Positions 10,652 to 24,747 of a stretch of DNA of 64,000 nucleotides are shown piece after piece (the stretch's first letter is position 1; every line of letters begins with the position of its first letter). The translations under genes and the position numbers were made by a program. Source of the stretch: Takifugu bimaculatus (taxonomy: Eukaryota; Chordata; Actinopteri; Tetraodontiformes; Tetraodontidae); contig CP034992.1 of NCBI GenBank assembly GCA_004026145.2, forward strand, positions 11,199,209 through 11,263,208. Reading direction: 5' to 3'. The notes below the pieces were generated by a model. The model did not search any database. It was not told the DNA's origin and worked only from the letters and a program-made list of their open reading frames with translations.

Positions 10652-13600
10652 ATGGCGTTTCAGATCGAGTGGGATCTACCGCCCCCCCTTGCATCTCTGA
10701 AAGTAGGTTATACATATATACATATGCCTGTATATGTTTTGAAAATGTACCTTTATGCAAACACGGCGGCTGCTAGCATACATACACACACATATTGTTG
10801 GGTTAAAACAGGTTTACAAAGCGTTAGACAGCAAAATAAAAATTGTTTGACATGCAGCTAATAACGAGTTTAAGTAATAATCGAATAAAATGTTTCCTTC
10901 TCAGTTTTAGATGTACCGTAAGGGTGTAATGTAGCAATCTGGGGCACGAAAAGAAGCTCCGTTATTGTTTGTCTTAATTTATGAATGGCATATATAATTC
11001 TGTATTAGGGTAAATATGCACGGGCGTATGTAGCTTTTATTATTTAGGGGTTTTATCAGCTCAGTTTTTTGTTTTCCTCTTGTCTTTTCCAGAATGTTGA
11101 AAATCTGCTTCGGTGCCCGATTTGCTTCGACTTTCTGAACATAACGATGATGACCAAATGTTCTCACAACTGTAAGTTGATCTTAATTGAGGTAGTTATG
11201 TCAATCTTTGGGGAAGGAGAGCAGCTAATTTGAGATTTAGTAGGTCCGAATATTTGATGTTGGTCTGCGGCTGGAAAACCTGATTTAAAACTGCAGAATC
11301 TATCATTGACCTGCATCTAATTGTGTTTTAAAACATGCAAGAAATGACATAGTGAGATTATCTTGCTTTGTTATTATTTAGTAGTAGTTTTGTGCAGCTA
11401 ATTTAATGCAGTTAATGTATATTTATATTGTTTCACTGTAACTAAATCATCTTTATTTTTGTAGTTTGTTCTTTGTGCATTAGAAAATTCTTTTCCTACA
11501 AGTTGCTGTGTCCAGTTTGCAATACAGTAAGTATGTACAGGTTGTTTTACTTTTAAAAGAATAGACATTAATAATTCAGAACTGCAAACAAAAGCATTTG
11601 TTAACAAAAGAGATGAGCTTTGTCGTGCTTCTCTCTGTCTTTTCAGCAAGCAACCGACCAAGATCTTAGAAATAACCGCTTGTTGGATGACTTGGTGACT
11701 AGCTTTCAACTTGCAAGGTAATTTAAGTAAGCATATTCTTTTGCACAGCAAAAGAGAGGCTTATGGGCAGGGGCTGAGCAATGACACGTGGGTGCTAGGG
11801 GCATCTCATGGACACCACGGGACACCTGCCAGATGCAAACAGTGTTTAGCTCTGTCACAAAGTTGACCCTAATTTCTTTGGTTGGATTTGAGGATGGAAC
11901 TGTGACCCACCACCCTTCTGGTGGACGGATGTACAGCATCTGTAATAAACACTTGCTATGTCCAATTTTGCAGTTTAACTTGAGCCAGTAAAAATACCAC
12001 TAAAAATACATTTTTACTATAATTTCCACTGATCCACTTCCATTTGAAAGACTTTCTGTAAATCGTCGGTGTCGCCTGGAGTCATTCAAAGTTTGATCCA
12101 CTTTTCTTGTTGCGTTGCTGCTTTAGGCCTGACCTTTTTCAATCATCAGATGTGTCTGGTGACATTTATCGCGGTGCCAGAAACCGCTCCTTTCTTTTGC
12201 TGGTACTGTTGCCACCTGCTTCCTCCCACTGGTGGCAGAAATGACTGAAGAGGATATTTGGGCTCTCACAGTGGCCTTTAAGGGTCTGTCTGTAAACTAA
12301 CCTTTGTCATCGTCTGGGCATCAGTGGGCAGACTGACAGAAAACTGTTTTTCATTTCGTGTTTGGGATGACCAGCGTATTTGTCAGTGAGGATGCGTCAC
12401 GCTTTCATCAATCACTTCAGTGTTATCAACACCGTGAAAGCTTTCCCGTCTAACCGCAGATGTTCTGATTGCCATCACTATGAGGGGCTCGGCCCTCTGG
12501 TTTTTTAATTTCCTGTTGTCTCGTTGAGCATCTAAAACATGGAATTCCCTGACTTTGTCATGACATTTTACACTTTTCAGAATAGACTAACAAAAACTAC
12601 TTGGTCAGATTCAGTTATCTGCCTTCTCTGACTGGAACAATAAATAAAATTTATTTTTGGGCCTGTGTAAATGTCTCCCTTGGGGACGAGGACAAACAAA
12701 ACATCGGCCCATATGGCTTCTATCTGCTTTACGGTTTGCAGATTGCTCCTTTAATTGTGCCTTTGGCCCATTTCTCAGGGTGAAACTGTGCGTAAAATAC
12801 AGCGGTAGGTTGTTTCTGGCTGGGGGTGCAATTCACCGTCATTACACAGAAGTCCTGAACCTTTCGCAAATCATTAACTCTTTTCCCGTCCCATTTTTGT
12901 CTTATCGCAGTAACAGCAACGCTGTCATCTCCATCTGGAGTTCTTTCACGTTTTTTGGAGCTGGGGCAGCATTAGCCTGAATTATGTAAATATATTTTCT
13001 TAGGTACGCTCACGAATGATGGCTTCCTCCAGTCAAACACCAGTTCAGCCTCTTTTTTAGGGGATTTGTCCTAACTAGATAGGGGACGGCCCACACATAA
13101 GCGGACTGCGTCTGGGATTGGATATAATTTCCCACTTTTTGTAATTAGACACGAATCACATAAATCGATTGTTGTTTTTTGTTTTTAAAGCCCTTCAGAT
13201 TAAACAATGTTCTGCAGCATGTTCAGAGAAAGGGACGCCTGTGGGGGGGTCATCAAGCATAAACAAGTTTAAATATAGAAAGGAGAACATAACACACCTC
13301 ATTAATTCCATTTTACTGCCCGGCAGTTTATTTGCTGTCCACATCTTAGCCCAAGACTGTAGCCACAGTGTCTAATCTTTTTTTTGGTTAAGCAGGAAAG
13401 AAGCTAACAGTTTGGGTGAATCTGAAATGGTTTTACTCACTGTGCCGCTTTACTCTTTTTTTTCCCTTGGGTTTTTTTAAATTTAAATTTTACTTTAGAA
13501 GCTGTCATTTGATTTTACGCTCAGTCTGTAACCTACAAGATGTTCTGGTCTTTTCAGTTGAAACAAATTTTTCTGAGCAAGTACTTTTTCTTTTTCTCCT

Positions 13601-16600
13601 CCTGTAGGCAGCAACTGTTGAAAGTAACATTCGAATCCCCTCCGATTTCCCCAAAGAGCCCTGCTTCAGCCGTCAAATGCAGAACTCCCAGGCAGAAAGG
13701 GCAGGCGTGTAAGAGCTCGTTTCTGAGCAACTACTTCCAGAAGAAGCCAAAAACCTCTCCCAGTAAAGAACTCTGGGCGCCCAGCTCCATCTCTCTGCCT
13801 GTGGAGGAAACAGAAACTGGTGGCAGCCGCCGTTCCAATGAGGTCGACCTCCATTCATCATCCACGCCGCTGGTGGTGAAGGAAGAACCGATGGATGTGG
13901 AGGAGGAAAATCTCCAGCTTCTGAAATCAGTCAAGCAGGAGAGCACAGCCTGGCCCAGTCCCACTTCTGCTCTGGAGGCTGCTCATTCCTCATCACCACC
14001 GATTGACATAAAGCCCATAATCAAAGGTGACGCTTTGCTGTCACCTTCTGTGACTCACTGTGCTGCTTTCTGAGGAACCAGCTTGTTAAGCTCTGCTAGT
14101 ACACATTTGCTAGTGACATGTCACCTTTCTTATCCTACCTCTCTGAAACATGTCTCTCTCTCATGAGCCGCAGCAAAGACATAAATCTGGTGCAGCAAGC
14201 TTTGACGAAGAGTCCGACACTGAAACAGGCTTTTATGTGTCTTTTGCAGTGGAGTGCCCTGTGTGCTCTGTGAGTGTGCCACAGCACTTTATTAACAAGC
14301 ACCTGGACACGTGTCTCACTAGAGGGGAGAAGAAAGAGAGTTTGAGGAGGTAAAGCACCCACTCAATCCTTTTTACTCTTGTTTGCACAGAGGCACCGAG
14401 ATCCTCGAGAAAGTGAGAACAGAAGAGAGCGGTAATGTGTCAGCGACGGAAGCTGTTGGGACGGAACTCACTGCTCCCGCTCATCATCAGTTTCTTCAGC
14501 ATGGCGTTGAATTTCTCCCAGATTCTTGTATAGTTAGTGCTGTCAGACTGCCGTGATTTTTCTCTCTCATTTACTTAGCACAAATATGACCGACCCGTCA
14601 TTGTCGATAAGGAAATGTTTTGCCAGTATAAGGTCTCATGTATTGCCCAATAGGCTGGTCTCATTAGAGGTGTGGGTCTTTATTAATCTTACAAAGGTTA
14701 CTGCGGAGCCAAGAGGAGTCCACCTCTGTCAGGTAAAATGACTCTTTCCACATCTGCCGTAGTTCCCTTGGCAAGAGCAAGCGTCCGATGGCGAAGCTGG
14801 TGTACAACCTGCTGTCTATGTCGGAGCTGAAGAGGAGGCTGAAGGAGTGCCATCTCTCATCACAGGGCTCCCGAGATCAGCTGGTCAAAAGGCACCAGAC
14901 TTTTGTGCACATATACAACGCCGAGTGTGATTCCCTGAATCCAAAATCAGGTAATCCACAGGCCTTGCTGCGTTCTAAACGTTTGGTCTATTTTAAAAAC
15001 AGAGAATGTTTAAAGAGTAAGTGAAATCTGATATTTAAAGTGTTATTTATCTGAGCTGCGATGACATCATAAACAGTGATGTACTCCTTGCTCTCTGGAT
15101 TTCCTGCTCTCCTCACGCGTTCACTTTGCTGAACGCTGTTGAGCACTTGCACGTAATGTTTCAGTCACTTTCCTGTAGCAAAGTCACCCGTGCCATGTGT
15201 GCATTGTGTATGTGCCACCTTTGCCTAACCTAGTGGTGTTTCCTCTCCCAACAGCTGAAGATATTGCCAAAGAGGTGGAGGCCAGCGAGAAGATCAGGAA
15301 TCAGCTGCAGGGAAAAGTCCAACCTGTATGTGTGAAGCAGCATGAATTGTTTGTGTCTGGGCCTCCAAGTATTGTTTTGATGAAAGGCAGTTCACCATTT
15401 TGGCAAATGGAGCCTGCAAACAGAGGAAGCGAAGGCAGTGACAGGAAGTCCAGTTAGTGTGTGTGGCACCGGGAAGAAAAGAGAGCTTTTGGTTAAAAGA
15501 AAAGGTGGAAGAATTATTGTAAGAGGAAAGCAGTGCTTGTTTGAGCTGCAGGATCCAGGATGTTTTCATATGTTGCCACTTTCATGCAAATCATGACTAG
15601 TTTTATTCATTTATTTGCCATTTACATTCAATTACAGGCCATGATGTTCTCCAAAAATCAGTCTGAGAGGGAGATTGATGAGCTGCATTCAAATTACAGT
15701 AAGTGACTATTTTCTGAGACGGCAGATGCTGCGCGTTGCCAAGGCGATCCCTGAAATCAATGCTAACAAGTCAGTGCATCTCAGTGCAACTTTCCATTGC
15801 ATGAAACAGATTTAACCAGCTCCTGTTAAACCTTGTTTCTTTTTTTTTTTCTTCTAATATTCTTCTCATGTTCTCCACTGTTTATCAAATGTTGGACAAA
15901 TATTCCGTACTTGTCTTGGCCCAACACTTGTGTGTACAGGACCAGGGCAGGAAATAAAGACATCCCATTCAATCAGTTTCAGGGTCTCAGTTTCAGATGA
16001 GGCAGGAAGAATCTAGAACGATCATTTTTATTCTCTTTCAACAGCCATTGCAAAAACAATTTCTTCCCGACAGCACAAGACAGAGACTAGAGTTCACAGT
16101 AGGATGTCTAAAGTATGAAATCCATTCATTTTATGGGAATGTTGTCTTCTGGTTGTCTTCCAAACAACCAGATTATTTCAGACAGATATATTCACTTTAT
16201 ATTTACATCAAATTTACATACCATTATATTAACACATTTTTTTACTCCCTGTCGGTGGAAATCGAGTGAATAATGCAGCAGGTTTGTGAGTTTGAATGTA
16301 AGTTTCTGTTTGAGTGTCTAAAGGTTTTATTATATAAGCTAAAGGGCCTTGCTGAAATGGGCTGAGGTCTGGATGTGGTCTGTGGTTCTATTGTGTCGTC
16401 GGGGGTCGAAAACAGCCGCTTGGATTATCTGAATTTGTTTGCATGAGATAAAAAGCTTCTTGGAAATGACACTGATGAACAAACTTAGCGGTGGCTGAAA
16501 TATGGATGTGACTCACAGCAGGTGGGGGTCTATAAATAGCAGCGCCGCTGTGATAACCCCTTGATTTATCAGAGAAGGATGCGGATGACTCACTCTGCCA

Positions 16601-19600
16601 TCTTCGGGAGTAGTGAGTGAGCAGACGGGAAGGTGAAAACGCTCCTGCGTACTGTCCAAATGTCCTTTGTGTTTATACGTTAGCGGGTGATCATTCAGGC
16701 CACATCGTCAAAGCCCACGACTGACGGCAGGGAAAAACCTGGCAAGCCTCCAAGGAAATATCCTCTCCGATGAATTTCTCTACTACCATCATTTAAAAAA
16801 AAAAAAAAAGAAGCTGTGCTGTAATTATAAGGCCCTGATTAAATTACCTTATACCCTGTAAACCAGCAGCTATTACACAGATAAATGATGTTCAGCGGTG
16901 TAAATTCATTTTATAGTGGCTCAGTTAGAAAAAGAAAGTAACCTGCAAATGATAAAACAGTAGATTTGGTCTGACTGAACATTTGATGGACTTTAAGGGG
17001 AATTGAGACGCACAAACTTCCCATTCTGATTGACAGATAAGGAAAAAAGGCTTTTCCCCGGCCCGTTAGTCATGCTCATATCTACTCAGAGATGCTTCTA
17101 ACAGGCAGAGGAATCAAAGCTCTGCGCTGGAATAGAAGCTCCTTGGGAACCTTTTTCACAGAGAAATTAAAGTTCGGCTGATTGACACTTACCCCCCCCC
17201 CCCCCCATCCCTCTTATCTTTAACAAAGTTTTCCTACAATATTGGAAGAGGTCGTCTGAGGTTTTCTTACCTTTTTTGGTGCGTGTTTGAATTTAATTTC
17301 ACGCATTTCAGCCCATTTGGTGTGTGTAGCCAGCTGTGCGGCCCCCGCCATGAACAACTGCACGTTGCATTGTGCTAATCAATTTTGCATTGACTTCAGT
17401 GAAAGCTGCTGCTCACCTCTGATGCATCAGGACATTTAAATTTCGGACTCCCCCCCCCAACATGTGTGTCTGCCTGCAGGGAAGAAGAACAGCAGCGAAT
17501 TTTCCCGCCTTATTGCCCAGGTCCGGGGTCGCAGAGAGACCAACAAGCCGGCTCGGAACACACGGGAAGATGCTGTGAAAGAAGAGAACTCGGCAGAGGC
17601 GCACGCTGCAGGTACCTTATAAGAATACCTCATATTTCATCTGACAGCTGTTACAGTTTTCCATTCCTGTGGCTCTCCAACCTGCTCCTTTAAATTCAAC
17701 CATCTGCCCATCTCCCGCTTGAATCATACATTATATATGAAGGGAGGGGAAGAGCTGCGTCACGCAGCGGGTACAGCTGTCGTCCGATGTGTGTGTCTGC
17801 GAGAGACAGCACGTCAGACACTGACAGGATCTCTGTCAGAGGCCCAAGAACAGATGTCAGCGCAGTAGCAGCGTTGCCGCTCTAACACTGTTGCATTTAC
17901 GCTGATTCCTTGGCAGAGACACCCGGGGTGGAGGGATCGTTATCCAGACTGTTTTAAGAAGTGAACCGTGTTAAGTCTCAGATGTGGCTGGACCAAAGAG
18001 AAAATAAATGATGTAAGGCGGGATTTCCTCCTGACGCACCGACCCTTCTGCTCCAGGCCTGGTTGGATCGGGACAGTAACGGATCATTAGCTGTGCAAAA
18101 GCGATCCTGCGTATACCCGGAAAGCAAGTCATTCCAGTGTGTAACCGAGCAGGAATCAGAATATGACAGCCGACACAAAGGCAGCTCCTAAATCTGCCAC
18201 TGTTCCGATGGATCCAGACTATCGTTGCTCATTTCTCAGATCAGGATTACAATCATCAGACAAACGGGACAATCGGTCATTTCCCTCTCCACCACTTAGC
18301 AATAATAGATTCCTCACAATCTTGCGTTGGAATGTTTGGAAGTTGGTATAATTTCCCACTTTTGATGTGCCCAGAAAGAGAATGCAGCTCTGGTCCCAGA
18401 CTCCAGTTGATCACACTGGGACAGGATCTACCCTCTAAAGTGTCGTCTGCTGTGGGGTAATCTCCCACACATACACCCAGAACAGACGGTCGAGCCTTCC
18501 AGGCCGATCGGCCCTTTGCACGGCTCGTCCAAGGACTTTTCCTTCAGATTAAGGGACGACTGGCTCCAGCCTCCCTCGACAGATCCGTCCGTTCAATAAA
18601 AATGGTTAAAGAGGCTTCTGCCGCTTTGTTAAGATGTTTGTTTGCCTCCCAGCCTCATTATTCGTCATTATCGATGAAGCTTAAATTGTTTTCCAGACTC
18701 TGTTTACATGCGTACACTGTGCTAATTAGAAGTGAGACGTGGTGAGAAACATAACTGTGGTGGTTAAAAATTGGGATTGATGGATGAAATGGCGCCGTTC
18801 CTTTTCCATCCATCCAGGGAGATGATGTGTTTGTGCCTGCCTGCAGGGATAAGTCACACCATCCTGGCAGTAATGCTGTTAGCATCTGTAGCTGGTGGAC
18901 TGGACGGTCGTGCTGTGATGATGGGATACTGTTTCCATGGTACCAGCAGAGTCCTGTAAAGACTGACCACAGGACGCCTTGTCCTTGCATCAGGGACAAC
19001 CTTTCAACATACAGGGGTGTTCATGTGAGCAGGTTCATTCAGAAACGACAAGCTAACGAGGCTTGAATTTAGATCGCCCCCCCCCTCAACACGCACACAA
19101 AATCTTTCACTTTTTGACTGTTTTCTCCTCGCGGTGACCAACATCACCATCTTCATTAGGGCTCGGCCAGTTTTGATTGATATGTCTCATCTCCAGATAA
19201 AGTTGAGCCGACCCAATGCCGCTTACCCATTAAGGTGGAAGACAGAGGAAGTGACGAGGATCCATCTGCTACAAGTAATGAATGGCCCCCCAGTCCCACC
19301 AGCAGCGACGTATCCATCAGCAGGTGAGTCCTCTGGAGGAACAACTTTGGTGCCGATAGTCGTAGAGACGGAGCAGCAGCTGTAGCCGCCGTCTGGGGCG
19401 TTGCTAATTCCCCCTTTAGCAACAATAAAGTTTTACCTCTAATCATTCAGAATTATCTGTTGATCTGGTTCAGTTCTGCTGGTTTGTTTAGAAACACGCC
19501 ATTGCTGCTGGATGCAAACCTGTAAGCCCGGTTCTGCTGGTTCTACCCACAATCTGACCCTAAAAACTCAATGAAAGCCTTAAAAATGTGTATCATTTGA

Positions 19601-22600
19601 GCTGATCACGAATGAAAAGCTGCGACATAATGAGATCATGTTGTGATCAAAGCATCACTCATGAATCAGGTCTCATACGAGGTCGCTACGCCTCCAGCTA
19701 CCAAACCGCACATAAACATTGACGTCTTAATGGACTGTAGACCTCGCCCAAGCCTCCTACAGGCGTCCTCTCATGGCCGTAACGCTTGCTGCATATTCAT
19801 CAGTTTTCCAAGCGCTCGTACGCGTTGATGCTCGGATTCAGACGATCCCGTCACATGTGACCCTGCTGTTCTGCTGCGGACGACGTCTCACTCTTTCTCT
19901 CCGTTGCAGTTCCCTTTCAGACATCTTTGGTCCAGAGCCTGCTGCAAACCTTGAGTAAGTGTTTCTCCTTTCATTGCTGCCGTCGGGGAAAGCGATGTTG
20001 TTTTGTGGGGTTTTAATTTGCAGCCTGTTCTCTGTCTTCGCCCACGTTTGGAAGCAGGTGTTCGCCGCAGATTTTAATGAGAAAACCTTCATAAACGTGC
20101 GCAGAGCCTGATTTGCATTTAGGTTCTCGCCCTCTTCTGTACATCACAAAAGTTTTCGGAGGCACTCCTGTCAGTCTCAGGCGGTGGAATTCTAATAAGC
20201 TCCACTAGGATTTAAAACCAAAGAACTCTGGTGTCTTTGTGTACGCCAGCTTGTCATTGCTTTTATTTTGAAAGGTCCTAGTAAATGTGATGGTGACTCA
20301 CTGATAAGGATTCTACAGCCTGTTAATCCGCCTCTCCCTGTTCTGGTCCCCGACTGGGTAATGGTGCGGTTTCAGGCAGAAGCCTTACTGACCTCTGAAA
20401 TGATGAGGGGGCTGGCGCGCCACGTGGGCCCCTCGGTGCTCCGCTTCCTGCTGTGCTGGGTGAGGACGTGACTCCATACCACCTCTGTGATGAGGGCCGC
20501 GATAAGGTCAAATACAGTCGAAGAAACGCACCATCTGACTTGTAAAATCCTTCCCGTCCTAAGTTAGACTCGAGTTCACGTCATAATCTGTTTCCCTGCT
20601 TTGATCCCGGTCAGATGGAGCTCATTGAGCAGGGTTGTGGGTCCTCTCAGCTCATTTCCAGGCTCCCCTGTGACTTGATAAAGTGATGCTTTTCCTCTCC
20701 TGTTCTTGGGAAATGCGGACGCCTCACTCATCAAGTTACTGGTGTCAACAGTTTGTTTAAAAAACCAGTGGACGCTCTCTCTGACATCGATGTCCCTCAG
20801 CCCTCGCAGTCTGTTTGTAGACGTTAACACTCCTGAGGATCGTATCGCCACAATCTATATTGCCGTACGTCAGTGATAAATACAAAGTCCAGCGATAGTG
20901 GAGCTCCCATTACGTCTGTGAACAGTGGCCCCTTCACAGAACCTTTTAACATCTTGTGTTTGCTCCTGCATCATCTGCATCACGTGATGGGACAGTTCAC
21001 ATCCCTCTGTTTCTTTAGAGACAGCGCGCAGACAACTGTGAATTAAGCTAGAAGTTTCAGTTGGAGGCGACGTGCCGAAGCTTCCATTTGGGATCATGAA
21101 TTATGCAGTGAATTCCATAGATCCGCTCCAAGGACATTAAGAAAGCCGTGCGTGCTGCCATGTCCCAGACAGCAGAAACAAATGCAAATAAACAGCGTTT
21201 AACTTTGAGCTCACTTGTTCAGCCTCGAGATGTCTGACCTTGAGCCAAAGACAATAAATTCTCAATCTCTGGGGTTTGTCCAGACTCAGGAAATGACATT
21301 GAACGGCACTGAAACGGAGAATTAGGGTCGTAAAATCAGTAAATTCTAAACCTTATCAGTATTTTCATCAGATGTGCTGTGAAAGGATGAAGTGCTCGGT
21401 TTATTTTAGGAACAGCTGAACGTCCATCAGAGCTTTGACTGTCGAACTGGGGCCGTGCGGTTCCAACAACTGAAAGGCAGATTCCGGATGAAAAGAAACG
21501 TTCCGGTTGTCCGCGGGCATCATCTCCCCTCCAAATAATCAGCAAAAATCAACAGCCCTCCACCTTTGTGAGGACACGTTTATGGCCGGTCCCTGTAAAT
21601 CTGTCCACGTAGAAGACTGTTGTCTTCCTTCTAAACCCAGAAGCCCAGCGGGCTGTTTCTGGACCCGTCCCAGATGAAGACCCTGGACCCTCTCCCCGTG
21701 GTGACTGATTAACTGTCCTTGACCAGTTCACGCCACCGGTCGGCCTGTAGTTCAGCTCTTGAGCGGCGCCGCAGGGTCCATCAGGTGGCAGAACCAAGAA
21801 ACACCGATGTGTCCATAAACCACCAGGGGAATCAGCTGGTTTTAAATCACTAGACTCTCATCAAAATTTAATCTCTTATAGTTTATTTTCAGCCACTTTG
21901 ATGTGAAAGGAGCCAGCACATCAATATTTAATAATCCTGTAATTTAAAGATCTGCTTCTGGAAATCAATTTTCTCTGACTGCCGCAGCTCCATATTTTCC
22001 GCTTCACCTCCTCTTTCCAAAATTCATCGCAATGAGCTGTCAGCATGTCAGAAGGTATAAGTTGTTAGTTTGAAGTGGGATTTATTTAAATGAAGAGGCT
22101 GGTATTGGGCGCGTTGCCTCAGCACCACGGCGTGGGCTAACGCATGATTAGACGAGATGAAGTCGATGGGAGACGAACACGCCTTCAATGGCCTGATTAA
22201 ACAATTACAATAGCAGAACTTTTCTGTTGACCTGAAGCGGAGCTGCGTCTGAGTCACAGGCTGGGAAAACTGGCAACATCGTTTTTTGTGTTATCACACC
22301 AAATATTTCCCAGAGACTGTTGTAGCTACTGTAGCATGAGATTAATTAATCCAGTGTGAGTGCCTGATGTCAAACTGCTCGTTTATCACCATCTATCTAA
22401 ACTATGCGTGAGCTTTTTGTCCCATTTTTTTTAGATTTCCCCATTTCAACAACAATAACAGAGATGCAAACATATGGAGTATTGCTAATTAGCTTAGCAC
22501 AGGTACTAGTAGTGACCCGGAACCATTAGCCTTCCCTCAGGTTGGATCAAATAAACTTTATGAAAACAGGAAATGGTCGTCATGGTTACTCCAGAATTGG

Positions 22601-23420
22601 AAACATTCCAGTATGTACTAAGCGGTTCCAAATCCTAAAATTCAAGAACGGTCTGGCCAAAGTCCTGCCTAATATGGTAAAACATAAAGACAAATAAAAC
22701 ATAAATGTTCCGGTGACTGTCGCCATCAACAAGCCTGCTCTTTTATTTTACTGCCAGTCTTTGTACTAGGCTAATTAGCAGCACGGTCACCATAGCGATA
22801 AGGGCCCAGCTTTTAATCGGTCTCGCTAAGTGGATTTCCATCTTCTCTTCATGTGTATGCGGGGGCTTCTCTCGTTTCCTCCCGCAGCCCATAACCACAG
22901 CCCCAGATTAAATTATATCAAACCTCGGTGTGGGTGTGACCGGTGATGTCCAGTGATGCGCTGGCGATGACTGTTGACACTCGTCCTGACTCTGTTGGCA
23001 CCCACACGGTCGACAGAAGTTGTTCTTTCATGCCTGCGGTTGTTCTGTGCTGTAGTCATGATGTAACCTGCAGGTCAGAGCTGCTGTTTTCACTCCCTGC
23101 TCCTCTCAAGTCTGATAAAAGCACCACAGCGGTTCCCTGGTGCGCGAGGAATGGTTTCTTGAAATGTTTTTTTCTTTAACTCGCCACTTTAAGGTTGCCT
23201 TGGTGTCACGGTTAAACACGTGTCCTCAGAATGACATCCATATGTGCTGCTTTATTAGTCCGGCACTTCGGTCCTCACATTAAGAAAACCAATAAACACG
23301 TCTGAAATGATGTCATGCAGAGAGACGACGAGGACCGCCGTCCACAAACGAAGATCACGCTCCAGAAAAGAGGACGCGGACGCATCGCCCGTCCCTGGGA
23401 AACGACGCCGTAAAACGTAA
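10652..23420 (+). CDS. rad18: E3 ubiquitin-protein ligase RAD18
   Basis: Thirteen exons: 10652-10702, 11093-11171, 11465-11526, 11647-11717, 13608-14026, 14250-14349, 14763-14950, 15255-15325, 15638-15698, 17480-17611, 19197-19323, 19910-19954 and 23321-23420. They sum to 1506 nt, giving 501 aa (human 495). Phases match throughout and all introns are GT-AG. RAD18 works with RAD6/UBE2A-B to monoubiquitinate PCNA Lys164 at stalled forks in the nucleus, starting translesion synthesis. Domains: C3HC4 RING from Cys25 (CPICFDF, CSHNFCSLCI, CPVCN); UBZ4 zinc finger near 229-251 (ECPVCSVSVP, HLDTCL); SAP near 270-305 (NLLSMSELKRRLKE); RAD6-binding helix near 360-385. The tail is basic and ends KRRRKT. 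The start is the only in-frame ATG before the RING and resembles the family N-terminus. The last exon follows a 3.4-kb intron with a weak pyrimidine tract, so it is the least certain exon. Confidence 0.95.
11718..13607 (+). other. rad18 intron 4, nothing recognised
   Basis: A 1.9-kb intron separates the RING exons from the large central exon. The open frames here have no splice pattern and no family resemblance. No transposon ends were seen. Confidence 0.6.
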
Positions 23421-23629
23421 CGGCCAGAGATCCCCGATTCCAGCACCCTTTTCAGTGTTAGCCAAGATTTCCTTTGACTTTAAAAGCAGGCTCACTCCTG
23501 TATTAATAAACGCAGCAATTATCTTTTCTCCCTGTTTTCAGCCTGTTTTTACAGGTTTTTATATGTCTGTTACCTTTGTAGCTGAATGCATTTTTGTACT
23601 ATTTTCAGTTTTATTTTCAGTATTACTGA

Positions 23630-23635
23630 AATAAA
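23630..23635 (+). terminator. rad18: Poly(A) signal, rad18
   Basis: AATAAA about 210 bases after the rad18 stop, followed by a T-rich stretch. This gives a short 3' UTR. Confidence 0.65.
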
Positions 23636-24727
23636 TATCCCACATTCACAGCATTTGGTTGTGCCGTTTCATTGTGTGCACATGTTTGTGTAATTGTTCC
23701 AAACGCCGCAGCTCGTGCGCTGTAGCAGGACCGAGCACAGCAACACGACCCCAGGCAGCCCCGTCAGGCTGGTGTTTCCAGATGTTGCTGTTCAAGCTCT
23801 CTTAAAAAAGACAGCAACGTAGAGGATCATAGACGGAGGCTCGTCGAGCTCCCTTCGAAATCAGGCGACGTCCAGCGGCGCCATCAGCTCAGGACAGGAA
23901 GAGGCAGGAGACCCTGGAGGAACCCTCTCCTGTCTGCAGCAGGTTGGCCACGGGAGAGTTGCAGCCGCACGGCGTCGCAAACATCTGTATTTGAATACGT
24001 TTCTTTAGTAATTGAATCCAAAGCGGGTGCCGATCACCGCTCAGGCTGATGATGGAAACTGGAGATTTGGACCGGCGCGTCTGGAGTCAGCAAAAAGATG
24101 CTTGGCAATTGTTTCTCCTCAGACGGAGCTGCTATCACCCCTCTGGTTGTTTCTCCCTGGTGTCATTAGCACGTCTATCTTCAGCTGCACGAGAGGCCCG
24201 AACAAGACCTGACTGGGCCCTCGACGGGTGGAGTGCTGAAGAGTAAACTGGCTCTAATGACAGCTCAGGGTTAGGGTGAGGGTTAAAGTCATTTCTGGAC
24301 TCTCCTTTAATCCAAGGCTGTCTCGCCGGTGGTGATTAAGGGCTCCTCGTCCTTTCAGCACCAAGTGTAACAGTGTTACTAAATCTTAAGTTCGGCTCTG
24401 AGGGCTGCTGCTCTTCAGCCTCACATCTCCAGGTTTTCCAGCTTTCCTGTGAGACAACGTACGTCCTTTTATTTATTGGCCCGACTCTCAAGAGCTTAAT
24501 CTAATCAATCACCCGCAGGTAATCACACTGGAAAGTGAGATGAGTAAAGTGAGCTGGGAGTGTCGGAGCTCCAGAACTTCCGTTTGATTCACCAATGTTT
24601 CCACTCGGGGTGAAACTGCGACCAACCACTTTATCCTGTTACATTCATCAGGACACCGTTGGGATTGAAGATCATAGAATTATGACATTAATTAATAATA
24701 ATGATATTCTGTTCTGAGAACAATGTA

Positions 24728-24747
24728 ACACACACACACACACACAC
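24728..24747. repeat. (CA)n microsatellite
   Basis: Uninterrupted CA dinucleotides. Confidence 0.9.

Noticed and set aside
14150..14249. Upstream ATG frame running into the rad18 UBZ4 exon
   Set aside because: Reads through the intron. The acceptor at 14249 joins the previous exon in phase and gives the expected V-E-C-P-V-C junction.
24268..24292. GGTTAGGGTGAGGGTT, telomere-like
   Set aside because: Only two imperfect units; too short to call an interstitial telomeric repeat. A similar CTAACCCTAACC near 40113 was rejected for the same reason.
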